NCBI RefSeq assembly: GCF_014191715.1
Contig: NZ_JACHWY010000001.1
Span: 1,612,001-1,676,000, forward strand
Reading direction: 5' to 3'
Source of the DNA: Litorivivens lipolytica
GTDB lineage: Bacteria > Pseudomonadota > Gammaproteobacteria > Pseudomonadales > Spongiibacteraceae
DNA: 64,000 nucleotides
A program made the position numbers and the translations under genes. The notes under the pieces are model-generated. The model did not search any database. It was not told where the DNA came from and saw only the letters and a program-made list of their open reading frames with translations. How positions within the stretch are numbered: position 1 is the stretch's first letter; each line of letters begins with the position of its first letter. This document shows, in pieces, positions 53,398 to 61,878 of this stretch.

Positions 53398-53990
53398 TCG
53401 CCGGTCTCCTGATAATGATCAACAAGGCGAAACAGCTGGGTTCGCGCCCGGTGCAACAGCACCCTTGCATTGGATGCAGTAACGGCTAATTCGTTACAGA
53501 TTTCGTCAAAATCCAGCCCGCTGACATCGCGCAGCTCCAGCATGGCCCGCTGCTGAGCTGGCATAGCCGTCAGCACGCGGCTGAGGCAGTCGGCCAGCTC
53601 TCGCTCCATCAGTAGCCCGTCCGGGCTTTCGTCGTGCCAGGTTGCTGGCGGTTTACTCCAGTGCCCGCCCTCCCGGAACCGATCAGCCAGCGGATGCTGG
53701 CTTTCATCGAGTTCCAACGGCACCTCTCGACGGGTTTTACGCAATAGCATACGGGATTCATTGATGACAATCCGGGTCAGCCAAGTACGCAAAGAAGATT
53801 TCCCTTCAAATTGAGGTAGAGCCTGATGCGCCTTGATCCAGGCGTTCTGTAAGCACTCTTCGGCATTGTCGATGCCAACAATGGCGCTAGCTGTAGCCAA
53901 CAAAGCCCGGTGATGTTCTCTAACCAGTTCGCTGAAAGCTGTTGGGTCACCGCTCTGCAGCGCACGCAATGTGCTGAGTTCGGACGTCAT
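53391..53990 (-). CDS. ECF sigma factor
   Basis: 199-residue RNA polymerase sigma factor of the extracytoplasmic function type. ATG 53990 has AAGG seven bases upstream; ATG 53996 is too close to it. Region 2 reads FSELVREHHRALLATASAIVG, NAEECLQNAWIKAHQALPQFEGKSSLRTWLTRIVIN; region 4 reads LPA-type MPAQQRAMLELRDVSGLDFDEICNELAVTASNARVLLHRART. First gene of the operon with the anti-sigma factor, arsM, radical SAM and VTT/FAD fusion genes. Its target promoter sequence was not identified. Confidence 0.92.
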   Translation of the reverse strand: MTSELSTLRALQSGDPTAFSELVREHHRALLATASAIVGIDNAEECLQNAWIKAHQALPQFEGKSSLRTWLTRIVINESRMLLRKTRREVPLELDESQHPLADRFREGGHWSKPPATWHDESPDGLLMERELADCLSRVLTAMPAQQRAMLELRDVSGLDFDEICNELAVTASNARVLLHRARTQLFRLVDHYQETGEC

Positions 53991-54037
53991 AGACATACCT
54001 TGTGAAGCGCGTTCCGTTGTGACCACAGAATACCGCG

Positions 54038-54334
54038 CTATATCCTTATTTTCTGCTTTGCCACCCACGCGAAATGCTTCTGCAGGGCTGGATCTGATTG
54101 CAGAGACGCTAGCGAATTAAAGTGTTTGGCGAGCGTCATCTCGTCGTATATGCGGTGTATACCGCTGTGACACTGGCGGCAGATCAATACGCCTACATTA
54201 AGCTGTTCGCGAGAAAAATGCTTGCGGTAGTAAGTACGGCGGTGCAGTTTGCGGGGGATCAGATGATGCAGGGTAAGTAAGCTGTGTCGCGCGCACAGGG
54301 GGCAAACACCACGCTTTCGATTTACCTCAGACAC
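54038..54334 (-). CDS. HNH endonuclease-like protein
   Basis: 98-residue HNH protein: zinc-binding CPLC at 11-14, LTLHHLIPRKLHRR near 20-33 (the HH of the HNH motif), ICRQCHSGIHRIY near 51-63. GTG start. Such small stand-alone HNH proteins are widespread and mostly unstudied. It lies between the GNAT gene (31 bases) and the sigma factor gene (47 bases) on the same strand. Confidence 0.82.
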   Translation of the reverse strand: MSEVNRKRGVCPLCARHSLLTLHHLIPRKLHRRTYYRKHFSREQLNVGVLICRQCHSGIHRIYDEMTLAKHFNSLASLQSDPALQKHFAWVAKQKIRI

Positions 54335-54365
54335 CGCATTTACCCAAAAGCCTGACCTTCATGCA

Positions 54366-54947
54366 TCAGCGGGCATCACGCCACATGAGAAAAAGCGGCG
54401 GTGCATCAGGGGCAGCGCGTAATTCTTCGACGACCTCGAAGCCAAAATGCCGGTAGAAACCGATATTCTCCGGTTTTGAGTTTTCCAGATACGCCGCCTG
54501 CCGCTCAGCATCTACCCGCTCCAGCGTTGCACGCATCAACTGACCGCCCAGACCTTTGCCACGAGCGTCAACTCGAGTGGCGATGGCGAACAAGTAGTAA
54601 TGCGGCTCCAGCGGATGTTTGCGGCTCATTTCAATGTCGACGCGCAAGGCATTGCGCACGGCTGTCAAACCGCCCTTGCCAGCAATATGGGCGGCCATCG
54701 TCAGCGTAGATAGGAGGCCAAAGTGCTTCTTCGTACCGGGTGCCAACCACAATGAACCGGCCTGACCACCGTCAACAACGTGACCAAAGCCTTTTGTCAG
54801 ATAGAGATCACGCGCCATCAACGTATAAAGTGGCCGCAAAACCGCGGGATTTCGAAAAGACCAGAGATTGACCGGATCGTCGGCAAAGCCTTCCGCGATA
54901 ATATCGCCAATCAGCTCATGCTCGCCCGGCTGCAACAAATCAATCAT
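54366..54947 (-). CDS. GNAT family N-acetyltransferase
   Basis: 193-residue acetyltransferase. Acetyl-CoA binding motif ARGKGLGGQLMRATLERVDAE near 130-150 (consensus Q/RxxGxG/A) and YLENSKPENIGFYRHFGFEVVEEL, the typical GNAT end. Substrate unknown. Start overlaps the stop of the gamma-glutamylcyclotransferase gene by four bases. Confidence 0.88.
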   Translation of the reverse strand: MIDLLQPGEHELIGDIIAEGFADDPVNLWSFRNPAVLRPLYTLMARDLYLTKGFGHVVDGGQAGSLWLAPGTKKHFGLLSTLTMAAHIAGKGGLTAVRNALRVDIEMSRKHPLEPHYYLFAIATRVDARGKGLGGQLMRATLERVDAERQAAYLENSKPENIGFYRHFGFEVVEELRAAPDAPPLFLMWRDAR

Positions 54948-55357
54948 CTGCCTTTCCTCTGCAGGAGCGCCTCACACTGCGCTGCTGCATAGCGTTCAGC
55001 CTCGGGGCCATACTGCCAAGCTCGCTGGCTGAGCCGTGACCGAAAGCGCGGCCGCATAACATAGGTGCTGGCTTCAACCTCGGAATCATCAGCCAAAACC
55101 ACCGCAACGGTTTCCCGTCGATAGAACTCGCCCTCATACCTATCCAGTCCAAGCCAGGCGCCCGGTGGAATGTCACGCACCAGAAGCCCGGAAACGCGAT
55201 TCCCTTCCGCTGCTACAATCCCCGGATAAGCCGCCGACCGAATCGCGAAGCAGGCGTAGCCCTCGAGCGTTGCGGGCTCTGCGCTCAAGTCTCTTTCAAG
55301 CAGCGCACGTAGCAGCGGCTTATACATCAGCGTGCCGTAGCAGAACAGGTTGCTCAT
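54944..55357 (-). CDS. Gamma-glutamylcyclotransferase family protein
   Basis: 137-residue AIG2-like protein. The family opening NLFCYGTLMYKPLL is clear; the substrate-loop YEGEFYRRETV with its Glu is present near 75. Such enzymes cleave gamma-glutamyl amides (gamma-glutamylamines or glutathione-related). It is coupled by four-base overlaps on both sides, to the methyltransferase and GNAT genes, suggesting a joint small-molecule thiol/amine task. Confidence 0.85.
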   Translation of the reverse strand: MSNLFCYGTLMYKPLLRALLERDLSAEPATLEGYACFAIRSAAYPGIVAAEGNRVSGLLVRDIPPGAWLGLDRYEGEFYRRETVAVVLADDSEVEASTYVMRPRFRSRLSQRAWQYGPEAERYAAAQCEALLQRKGR

Positions 55358-55971
55358 TTAATCGCATAACCCCGATATCGAAACCCGGCAATGCGCGGTG
55401 TTTTTGGCAAATAACTCGCCTCGATATCTTTGATATCAAACCCGCCCTGCCGAATCAGCTCTGGTATCCGGCGATTGAGATGACAACCGCCGGCGACTTT
55501 TTTCCAAAGTGGGTTAACGCGGTTCTGCCAGCGAGCGACCGCTTCATCTGGCGCGGCGCCGTGTTCACAGAACAACAGTTTGCCGCCAGGCTTGAGCACT
55601 CTGCGCATCTGCTGAAGCGCTGCATTCCAGTCGGGGATGGTACACAGGGTAAAGGTCAGAACTACCGTATCGGCGCTGTCACTTTCAAGTGGAATTTCCT
55701 CACCGGGCAGGCCCAGCCATTCCACCCTGACGGGAGATTGCTCGAGGTTTTTGTGCGCCTTTTTACGCATACCTTCTGAGGGCTCTAGCCCCCAGACAAA
55801 ATCCACCTTATCCGGGTTGTAGTAGCGTAGATTCAGGCCACTGCCCATACCGACTTCCAGCACCCGTCCTTCGGCAGCGGCCAGCACCTGCTGACGCTGC
55901 TCCATGATAACTTTGTCACCACAGGCAAAATCGATCACGTGTGGCAGGATGTGTTGCTCGTAGAACGACAT
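55354..55971 (-). CDS. Class I SAM methyltransferase, METTL7/thiol methyltransferase-like
   Basis: 205 residues. SAM motif RVLEVGMGSGLNLRYY at 36-51; VVLTFTLCTIPDWNAALQQMRRVLKPGGKLLFCEHG near 100-135 and PLWKKVAGGCHLNRR near 155 follow the order and wording of the METTL7 (TMT1) alkyl-thiol methyltransferase family. A thiol or small hydrophobic substrate is likely. Located next to a gamma-glutamylcyclotransferase, which could also belong to thiol metabolism; substrate untested. Confidence 0.82.
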   Translation of the reverse strand: MSFYEQHILPHVIDFACGDKVIMEQRQQVLAAAEGRVLEVGMGSGLNLRYYNPDKVDFVWGLEPSEGMRKKAHKNLEQSPVRVEWLGLPGEEIPLESDSADTVVLTFTLCTIPDWNAALQQMRRVLKPGGKLLFCEHGAAPDEAVARWQNRVNPLWKKVAGGCHLNRRIPELIRQGGFDIKDIEASYLPKTPRIAGFRYRGYAIK

Positions 55972-56004
55972 GGCGCCTCCGGAGCTTTTTTATTTGTATA
56001 GGTT

Positions 56005-57441
56005 TTATTGAGGGTTATTCTTTTCCAGCACTTTATTGACGATGGCAGTCGTTGAGCAGTCATCGAAGAAGGACAGTACCTTCACCTCACCGCCGTAAGC
56101 TTCCACAATTTCCCAGCCAACCACGCCCTTCTTGTCGTAGTCGCCGCCCTTCACCAGAACTTCTGGCTTCAAAACGTCCAAGAGGGGTTCCGGTGTATCG
56201 TCATCAAAGCAGACGACCCAATCGACAGCTTCAAGACCCGCCAACACTTTCATTCGCCGGTCTTGGGGATTGATTGGACGACCGGGACCTTTGAGCTTGG
56301 TTACCGACGCATCGCTGTTGACCGCCACAACCAAACGGTCACCCAACTGCCTGGCCTGCTCCAGATAGCCCACGTGACCGGCGTGGATAATGTCAAAGCA
56401 GCCATTGGTAAACACAATGCGTTCACCGTGAGCGCGGGCGTCTTCCAGAGCGAGTGTGAGTTGCTCGACGGTGACCGCGCCGCGTTCACTGCCCTGCTCC
56501 CGTTGCACAGCGCGGCGCAATTCCGGTGCACTGATCGCGGCAGTGCCTAGTTTGCCGACCACAATACCCGCCGCGAGATTGGCCAGCGCCACGGCGTTGG
56601 GTAGATCATCTCCGGCACCCAAGGCTGCCGCCAACACAGAAATCACGGTATCCCCGGCACCCGTGACGTCAAACACCTCACGGGCACGGGCCGGCAGGTG
56701 AAACTCAGGTTCCCCCGGCCGAATCAGACTCATGCCGTGTTCGCCGCGCGTAACCAGCAAGGCCTGCAATTCGAGCTCGTGAATCATGGACTGGGCCTTT
56801 TCTACCAGATCCTGCTCGCTGGTGGTTTTGCCTACTATGGCCTCAAACTCGTGAAGATTCGGCGTCAACAGCGTGGCGCCTCGGTACTTCCGAAAATCTG
56901 TGCCCTTGGGGTCAACGAGAATTGCAATACCTTGCGCGCGCGCCGCCTGGATGAGTGGCTGAGGGTCTTGCAAAGCTCCCTTGGCATAGTCAGAGATCAC
57001 TAAGGCTTTGGCATCTTTCAGCGCAGTCAAAGCCGTCTGCGACAGTGCTTGCGCGTCTTCCGGCGCAAAGGGGTTTTCAAAGTCCAGACGCAACAGTTGT
57101 TGATGACGGGAAATCACCCGCAGTTTGGTTATCGTCGGATGGGTTTCTGAGACTTGGAACTGACAGAGAATATTCGCCGCCTCGAGTCGCTGTTGCAGTA
57201 CCCCGGCGGCCTCATCGCGCCCAACCAGACCCGCTAGTACCGAGGCGCTACCCAGCGCAGAAATGTTCAGTGCGACGTTGCCAGCACCTCCTGGGCGATC
57301 TTCGATCTGCTTTACATCCACCACAGGCACCGGTGCTTCAGGCGAAACCCGTGAGGTATTGCCGTGCCAGTAGCGATCCAGCATCAGATCACCCACCACC
57401 AGAACGCGTGACTGATCAAAACGCGGCATATGTAATTTCAT
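56005..57441 (-). CDS. hldE: Bifunctional heptose kinase/adenylyltransferase HldE
   Basis: 478-residue enzyme with two domains for ADP-heptose synthesis in lipopolysaccharide core formation. N-terminal PfkB-type kinase (1-320): RVLVVGDLMLDRYWHG, RPGGAGNVALNI, and DVTGAGDTVISVLAAAL near 265 with the catalytic Asp. C-terminal nucleotidyltransferase (from about 345): FTNGCFDIIHAGHVGYLEQAR with the HxGH motif. ATG 57441 has AAGG nine bases upstream; ATG 57450 is too near that site. Confidence 0.95.
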   Translation of the reverse strand: MKLHMPRFDQSRVLVVGDLMLDRYWHGNTSRVSPEAPVPVVDVKQIEDRPGGAGNVALNISALGSASVLAGLVGRDEAAGVLQQRLEAANILCQFQVSETHPTITKLRVISRHQQLLRLDFENPFAPEDAQALSQTALTALKDAKALVISDYAKGALQDPQPLIQAARAQGIAILVDPKGTDFRKYRGATLLTPNLHEFEAIVGKTTSEQDLVEKAQSMIHELELQALLVTRGEHGMSLIRPGEPEFHLPARAREVFDVTGAGDTVISVLAAALGAGDDLPNAVALANLAAGIVVGKLGTAAISAPELRRAVQREQGSERGAVTVEQLTLALEDARAHGERIVFTNGCFDIIHAGHVGYLEQARQLGDRLVVAVNSDASVTKLKGPGRPINPQDRRMKVLAGLEAVDWVVCFDDDTPEPLLDVLKPEVLVKGGDYDKKGVVGWEIVEAYGGEVKVLSFFDDCSTTAIVNKVLEKNNPQ

Positions 57442-57561
57442 GCAGACCATCCTTAATTCAATGGGGGCAAATCATAGCATATGGCTGGCCGGAATCACCG
57501 TTGCCGCCCGGGGCCAAATTGGTTAATGTGCCCAGCCTTCTGTTACCTCACTGGACTGCTC

Positions 57562-58173
57562 ATGGATCTGCCACTGGATATCGGATCGATCAAAGGCTTT
57601 CTTGCCGACGACGAGGCTGACGCGCTTTATCGCGCAGCGCTGGACCGGTCCCAACACGGCCCGGTGCTGGAAATTGGCAGTTATTGCGGTAAATCGACCG
57701 TCGTTCTAGGACACGCCTGTCGGCAACACAACAGCGTGCTCTATGCGGTGGACCATCACCGCGGCTCGGAAGAGCACCAGAAAGGCGAGCTCTTTCATGA
57801 TCCGGAGCTTTACAACGAAGCAGAAGCTCAGTTTGACAGTTTTGGCGAGTTTCGCCGAAACATGGCGAAAGCCGACCTGCACGATACCGTCGTGCCAATT
57901 GTCTCAAGCTCGGATGTCGCGTCGCGGCATTGGCAAACGCCCCTCTCCATGGTCTTTATTGATGGCGGTCACAGCCTTGAGGCGGCGCTAAGCGATTACC
58001 GCTGCTGGGCTGGACATATTCAACGCGGCGGCATCCTCGCCATACATGACCTGTTTGATGAACCGGAAAATGGCGGACAAGCCCCCATTGCAATCTTCCG
58101 ACTCGCAGTGGCCTCAGGGTTGTTCCAGCCTGTTGAACGCGTTTCCTCCCTAGCGTTATTAAAACGCCTTTAA
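57562..58173 (+). CDS. Class I SAM methyltransferase (Methyltransf_24-like)
   Basis: 203-residue methyltransferase. SAM motif PVLEIGSYCGKSTVVLG at 34-50, acidic loop AVDHHRG, VFIDGGHSLEAALSDY near 132-147 and GGILAIHDLFD near 160. Such enzymes act on small phenolic or sugar substrates. ATG 57562 is chosen as the family start; the frame extends upstream to 57481. Divergent from hldE and near a surface-glycan cluster, so a glycan role is possible. Confidence 0.78.
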   Translation: MDLPLDIGSIKGFLADDEADALYRAALDRSQHGPVLEIGSYCGKSTVVLGHACRQHNSVLYAVDHHRGSEEHQKGELFHDPELYNEAEAQFDSFGEFRRNMAKADLHDTVVPIVSSSDVASRHWQTPLSMVFIDGGHSLEAALSDYRCWAGHIQRGGILAIHDLFDEPENGGQAPIAIFRLAVASGLFQPVERVSSLALLKRL

Positions 58174-58332
58174 CACTGCGACTTAGTTACATTTCCCGCG
58201 GGAATGCTTGGCAATTTATGAAGGTTACCGCCTTGGCAAAGGCAATTTTCCCGGTTTAAAACTACAGAGCTTGCGACTGGTAATGTGCAGGTTCAGCGTG
58301 TGAGAACACGTTGAACCCCAAACAGGCGCATC

Positions 58333-60024
58333 ATGCTGCCAAGCCTTTTCCGACCGCTGTTGCTTTTTGTCACGCTGACCTTGTCTGCTTGTTTTGAAAT
58401 CACATTCAGCCACTCACTGTCACCTGACGAAGTCTATGACGTACTGATCACTTCACATGCCCCCAATTCTCAGGGTGGCAGTACGACCCAAATTTCCGCG
58501 ACCGTCTTTCTGCCCGACAATTACGCTGATGGCGAACCCTATCCGCTGGTCATTCATAGCCACACCTGGGGCGGTAGTCGACTGTCTCGCGAGGATTTTT
58601 TTGGTCTGTTTCCGGGAAACGCCAGCAACGTCGACGGGGACAGCCTGTTCTATTACCTTGAGAGCGAAATCGCCAGACTGCGCGCCGCTGGCTACGCCGT
58701 TATCTCTCACGACCTCAGAGGCTTTGGTCGGGGTGACGACGGCGACTTCGGCTCTGCTGACGGCAGCCATGCACTGGCGCCCGAGTTTGAAATCGAAGAC
58801 GGTAAGGCGATTCTTAACTGGGCGGTGCAAAATTTGAATGTTCAGCTTGATAGCGCTGGCGATCCGCGGGTAGCGCTGATTGGCTCTAGCTTCGGCGGTG
58901 CTTTCTCTACCATGCTCGCCCTAGCAGACACGCGCGTAGATGCCATTGTCACTTCGGCAGGCTGGTTCAATCTCACCCAATCATTGGCACCCAACGGCGT
59001 ACTGAAAAAACGCTGGCTAGCGGCGGTATGTGAAAAAATCATCGACGGCGACGGTGCCGAACTTTCTGCCTCCGTATTTCGCGCCTGCAACCAAACAAGC
59101 TTTTCGTTCAGCCGTGAGCTAACGGATGCACCGGCAGCTGCCAGCGGATTTCTACGCCACGGTCCCGCTATGTACGCCGCACTGGGGCGAGAGCCCAATG
59201 TTGATGCGCTGATCCTGCACAGCAGCCGCGACACGCTGTTCAATCTCAGCGAAGCCCTGTCTCTATTCGATTACTTGCAAACGGGTGGGCAGGTCAATCT
59301 CCTGACGCATGAGGCCGGGCACTCCCTGACTACGTTTTATCCTCACCGCGATTCAGAATCCCTTGGCAGCGCATTCTGCGGGCAATTCGATGCACTTCAA
59401 TCCATCGTCACCTGGCTGGACTGGCGAATGCGAGACGGACCTTCTCCCGGGCTCCCGCCTATCTGCCTGTCGCTCACCAATACCGAGGGCGTGTACCTGA
59501 GTCATTCGCCGAATGCTTTCCCGTCATGGCAGGTTTCTGTACCACTATCATTGGTCCGGGGAGATCGCCACCACACTGACTTCCACGCCACCCGAGAGGC
59601 CTTGTTCGTGCCTCTGTCAGAATCGATTGCCAGCCATTCTGCACTGGCTGGCAGCCCTATTGCCCGGCTGAATGTCCGCCCCGCCCCCGGTAATCACGAC
59701 CCGAGCAGCGCCTCACGAAATCGGGCGGCGGTCTTTGTGGGAATCGGGCTGGAGCGCAACGGTCAGCTCCAACTGATCGACAACCAGATAACCCCTGTGC
59801 TGGATGCGTCAGACGACCAACCACAAACCATCGAGCTGGCCGCGATTGCTGAAGCGCTGCAACCGGGTGACCGGGTTGGCCTATTGCTCTTTGGGCGACA
59901 TCACCTGTTTGAATCGCCGGAGACCCTGCAACGCACCGCCAGCCGCAACTGGGAGGGAAATCTCGCCTCTGTATTTGGCACCGTAGACTTGCCAATCAGT
60001 CAACACCGGGTAACTCGCCGTTGA
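58333..60024 (+). CDS. CocE/NonD-type hydrolase lipoprotein, copy 1
   Basis: 563-residue lipoprotein (LTLSAC, Cys20) with an alpha/beta hydrolase domain: HSHTWGGSR near 75-83, HDLRGFGRGDDGDFG, nucleophile elbow G184-S-S186-F-G188, DALILHSSRDTLFN carrying the acid, and HEAGHS with the His. A C-terminal beta domain (after about 380) resembles the X-Pro dipeptidase/CocE C-terminal domain and ends FGTVDLPIS. It may hydrolyse acyl or peptide-like bonds outside the inner membrane. Tandem paralogue follows 90 bases later. Confidence 0.8.
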   Translation: MLPSLFRPLLLFVTLTLSACFEITFSHSLSPDEVYDVLITSHAPNSQGGSTTQISATVFLPDNYADGEPYPLVIHSHTWGGSRLSREDFFGLFPGNASNVDGDSLFYYLESEIARLRAAGYAVISHDLRGFGRGDDGDFGSADGSHALAPEFEIEDGKAILNWAVQNLNVQLDSAGDPRVALIGSSFGGAFSTMLALADTRVDAIVTSAGWFNLTQSLAPNGVLKKRWLAAVCEKIIDGDGAELSASVFRACNQTSFSFSRELTDAPAAASGFLRHGPAMYAALGREPNVDALILHSSRDTLFNLSEALSLFDYLQTGGQVNLLTHEAGHSLTTFYPHRDSESLGSAFCGQFDALQSIVTWLDWRMRDGPSPGLPPICLSLTNTEGVYLSHSPNAFPSWQVSVPLSLVRGDRHHTDFHATREALFVPLSESIASHSALAGSPIARLNVRPAPGNHDPSSASRNRAAVFVGIGLERNGQLQLIDNQITPVLDASDDQPQTIELAAIAEALQPGDRVGLLLFGRHHLFESPETLQRTASRNWEGNLASVFGTVDLPISQHRVTRR

Positions 60025-60114
60025 ATTTTCGCAATTCGAGGCAAAATACCGCACATTTCGGAAAAACCGTGATGTGTCTGTTTTCGTACAGTTTTACAAT
60101 CAAAGGGGCCGAAA

Positions 60115-61866
60115 GTGCCTAGTAGCTATTTATTTATGCGTGTCCGTTTTCTATTCATAGTAGCCATTGTCCTGACACCTCTGCTGAGTGGGTGCAACAG
60201 CAGCAGTGATCGGGATGACATTCCGGAAGAACTTACCCGGGAAATTATTATAAATTCTCAGGCCCCAAACGACTCCAACGGTAACCTGACCACCGCGATA
60301 ACCGCTTCGCTTTTTCTTCCTGATGAACACCGCAATGGCCAAGCTTACCCATTGATCATACACAGCCACAGCTGGGGAGGCAGCCGGGTCTCTTCCAGCG
60401 AATTGCGCAATATGGTTCCCGCAACGGCTGCGTCAACCAGCGACTATGGGTCGCAAGTGAACTCCCAACTAGCGGCTCTTCGTGAAGCTGGCTACGCCAT
60501 TATTTCCTTTGACCAACGCGGCTTTGGCCGCAACGGCGATGACGGAGACAATGGGTCAGAAGGCGGCAGTCACGGCATGTCGCCAGATTTTGAAATAGAA
60601 GATGCCAAAGCCGTTGTGCAATGGGCCGTAGACGAGTGGCAAGCCGGCAGGCTCAACTTGCTTGCCGACGGGGACGACCCACGAATCGGTCTGCTCGGCA
60701 GCAGCTATGGTGGCGCCTTTCAACCTATGCTAGCAGCAGAAGATCCTCGTATAGACGCCATTGTTCCCTCCATGACCTGGCATAACCTTGAAGCCTCATT
60801 TGCCCCCAATGGCGTCCTTAAAAAGGCTTGGCTGATTGCTATTTGCAATAAAGTTGTGGACGAAGACGGAGCAGAGCTCTCCACTGAAATGGAGCTCGCC
60901 TGCACTCAGGTTCGACTAGACGATTCACGGGAAATCGAGGATGCCCGAGTCACCGAGAACCTGTTTTTTGATAATAGTCTGGCGTCTTACGAAGCAGACC
61001 CGACGTTTCGCATGCCAAAAGTCGACGCCTTGATCCTACAGGGGGTTCGCGACACACTGTTCCCGATGAATGAAGCGCTGAAGATGCGACGCTATCTGCT
61101 AAGTGGCGGCGGCGACGTAAAAATCATTGCCCATGAAAGTGGTCACAGCGGAGTTCGCTCAGGAGCCGGGTCGCAAGGCCCCATCGGGCAAGCCTACTGC
61201 GGTTCCATCGACGCCATCACCACTATCCGTCGCTGGTTCGACGAGAAATTATATCGTCGCAATAGCGTTGCACTACCCGACATTTGCGTCGCACTGGACA
61301 ACCGAACCGGCATACGAGTTTCAAGCATCGCCCCGGCCTCAGGCAGCTACCGGGTTGCCATTCCGCCCTCGACCACACTTCAGGGCATCAGCGAAAACAA
61401 CGTGCGCTCAGCCGCGAACGAAGCGCTCTTTTATCCCTTGGGGCAGCCCATTACCCAGTCGAACCTGATACTGCTGGGAACGCCCTTGGCCCGGGTTACG
61501 GTCAACGCCGGCGTGACTAACGATGACCCCACACCAGCCACAGGTCCAAATGCGGCCGGTATATTTATCGGAGTTGGCATTCTGCGAAATAATCAGATCT
61601 ATCTCGTCGACGATCAGGTTCAACCCATTCTGTCGACGGATCCTCGCACCGATGGCACCCAGCAGCCCATCGAACTGGTAGCCGTTGCCGAGAAACTGGA
61701 AGTGGGTGATCGGGTTGGGGTGTTACTCTACGGCAAGCATGATCTCTACGAGAACCACCCAATTGGCAGCAATGAGCTGGGAACCAATTGGGACGGCAAT
61801 GTCGCCACCGTGTTTGGCACCGTAGATCTGCCGATTATTGAAGCCAACTCGCTGGACCGGCGCTAA
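60115..61866 (+). CDS. CocE/NonD-type hydrolase lipoprotein, copy 2
   Basis: 583-residue paralogue of the preceding gene. GTG 60115 follows GGGG at six bases; ATG 60136 is possible. Lipobox LLSGC (Cys27), HSHSWGGSR near 83-91, elbow G195-S-S197-Y-G199, DALILQGVRDTLF with the acid, HESGHSG with the His, and the same C-terminal ending FGTVDLPI. It differs in acidic inserts (GDDGDNGSEGG). Both copies keep the triad, so both may be active with different preferences. Confidence 0.8.
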   Translation: MPSSYLFMRVRFLFIVAIVLTPLLSGCNSSSDRDDIPEELTREIIINSQAPNDSNGNLTTAITASLFLPDEHRNGQAYPLIIHSHSWGGSRVSSSELRNMVPATAASTSDYGSQVNSQLAALREAGYAIISFDQRGFGRNGDDGDNGSEGGSHGMSPDFEIEDAKAVVQWAVDEWQAGRLNLLADGDDPRIGLLGSSYGGAFQPMLAAEDPRIDAIVPSMTWHNLEASFAPNGVLKKAWLIAICNKVVDEDGAELSTEMELACTQVRLDDSREIEDARVTENLFFDNSLASYEADPTFRMPKVDALILQGVRDTLFPMNEALKMRRYLLSGGGDVKIIAHESGHSGVRSGAGSQGPIGQAYCGSIDAITTIRRWFDEKLYRRNSVALPDICVALDNRTGIRVSSIAPASGSYRVAIPPSTTLQGISENNVRSAANEALFYPLGQPITQSNLILLGTPLARVTVNAGVTNDDPTPATGPNAAGIFIGVGILRNNQIYLVDDQVQPILSTDPRTDGTQQPIELVAVAEKLEVGDRVGVLLYGKHDLYENHPIGSNELGTNWDGNVATVFGTVDLPIIEANSLDRR

Positions 61867-61878
61867 AGTTGATCGCTT

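Noticed and set aside
54000-54040. GGAAC on the minus strand before the ECF sigma gene as an ECF -35 element
   Set aside because: It is only about 17-20 bases before the start codon, so the -10 would fall within the coding start; no credible ECF promoter pair seen.
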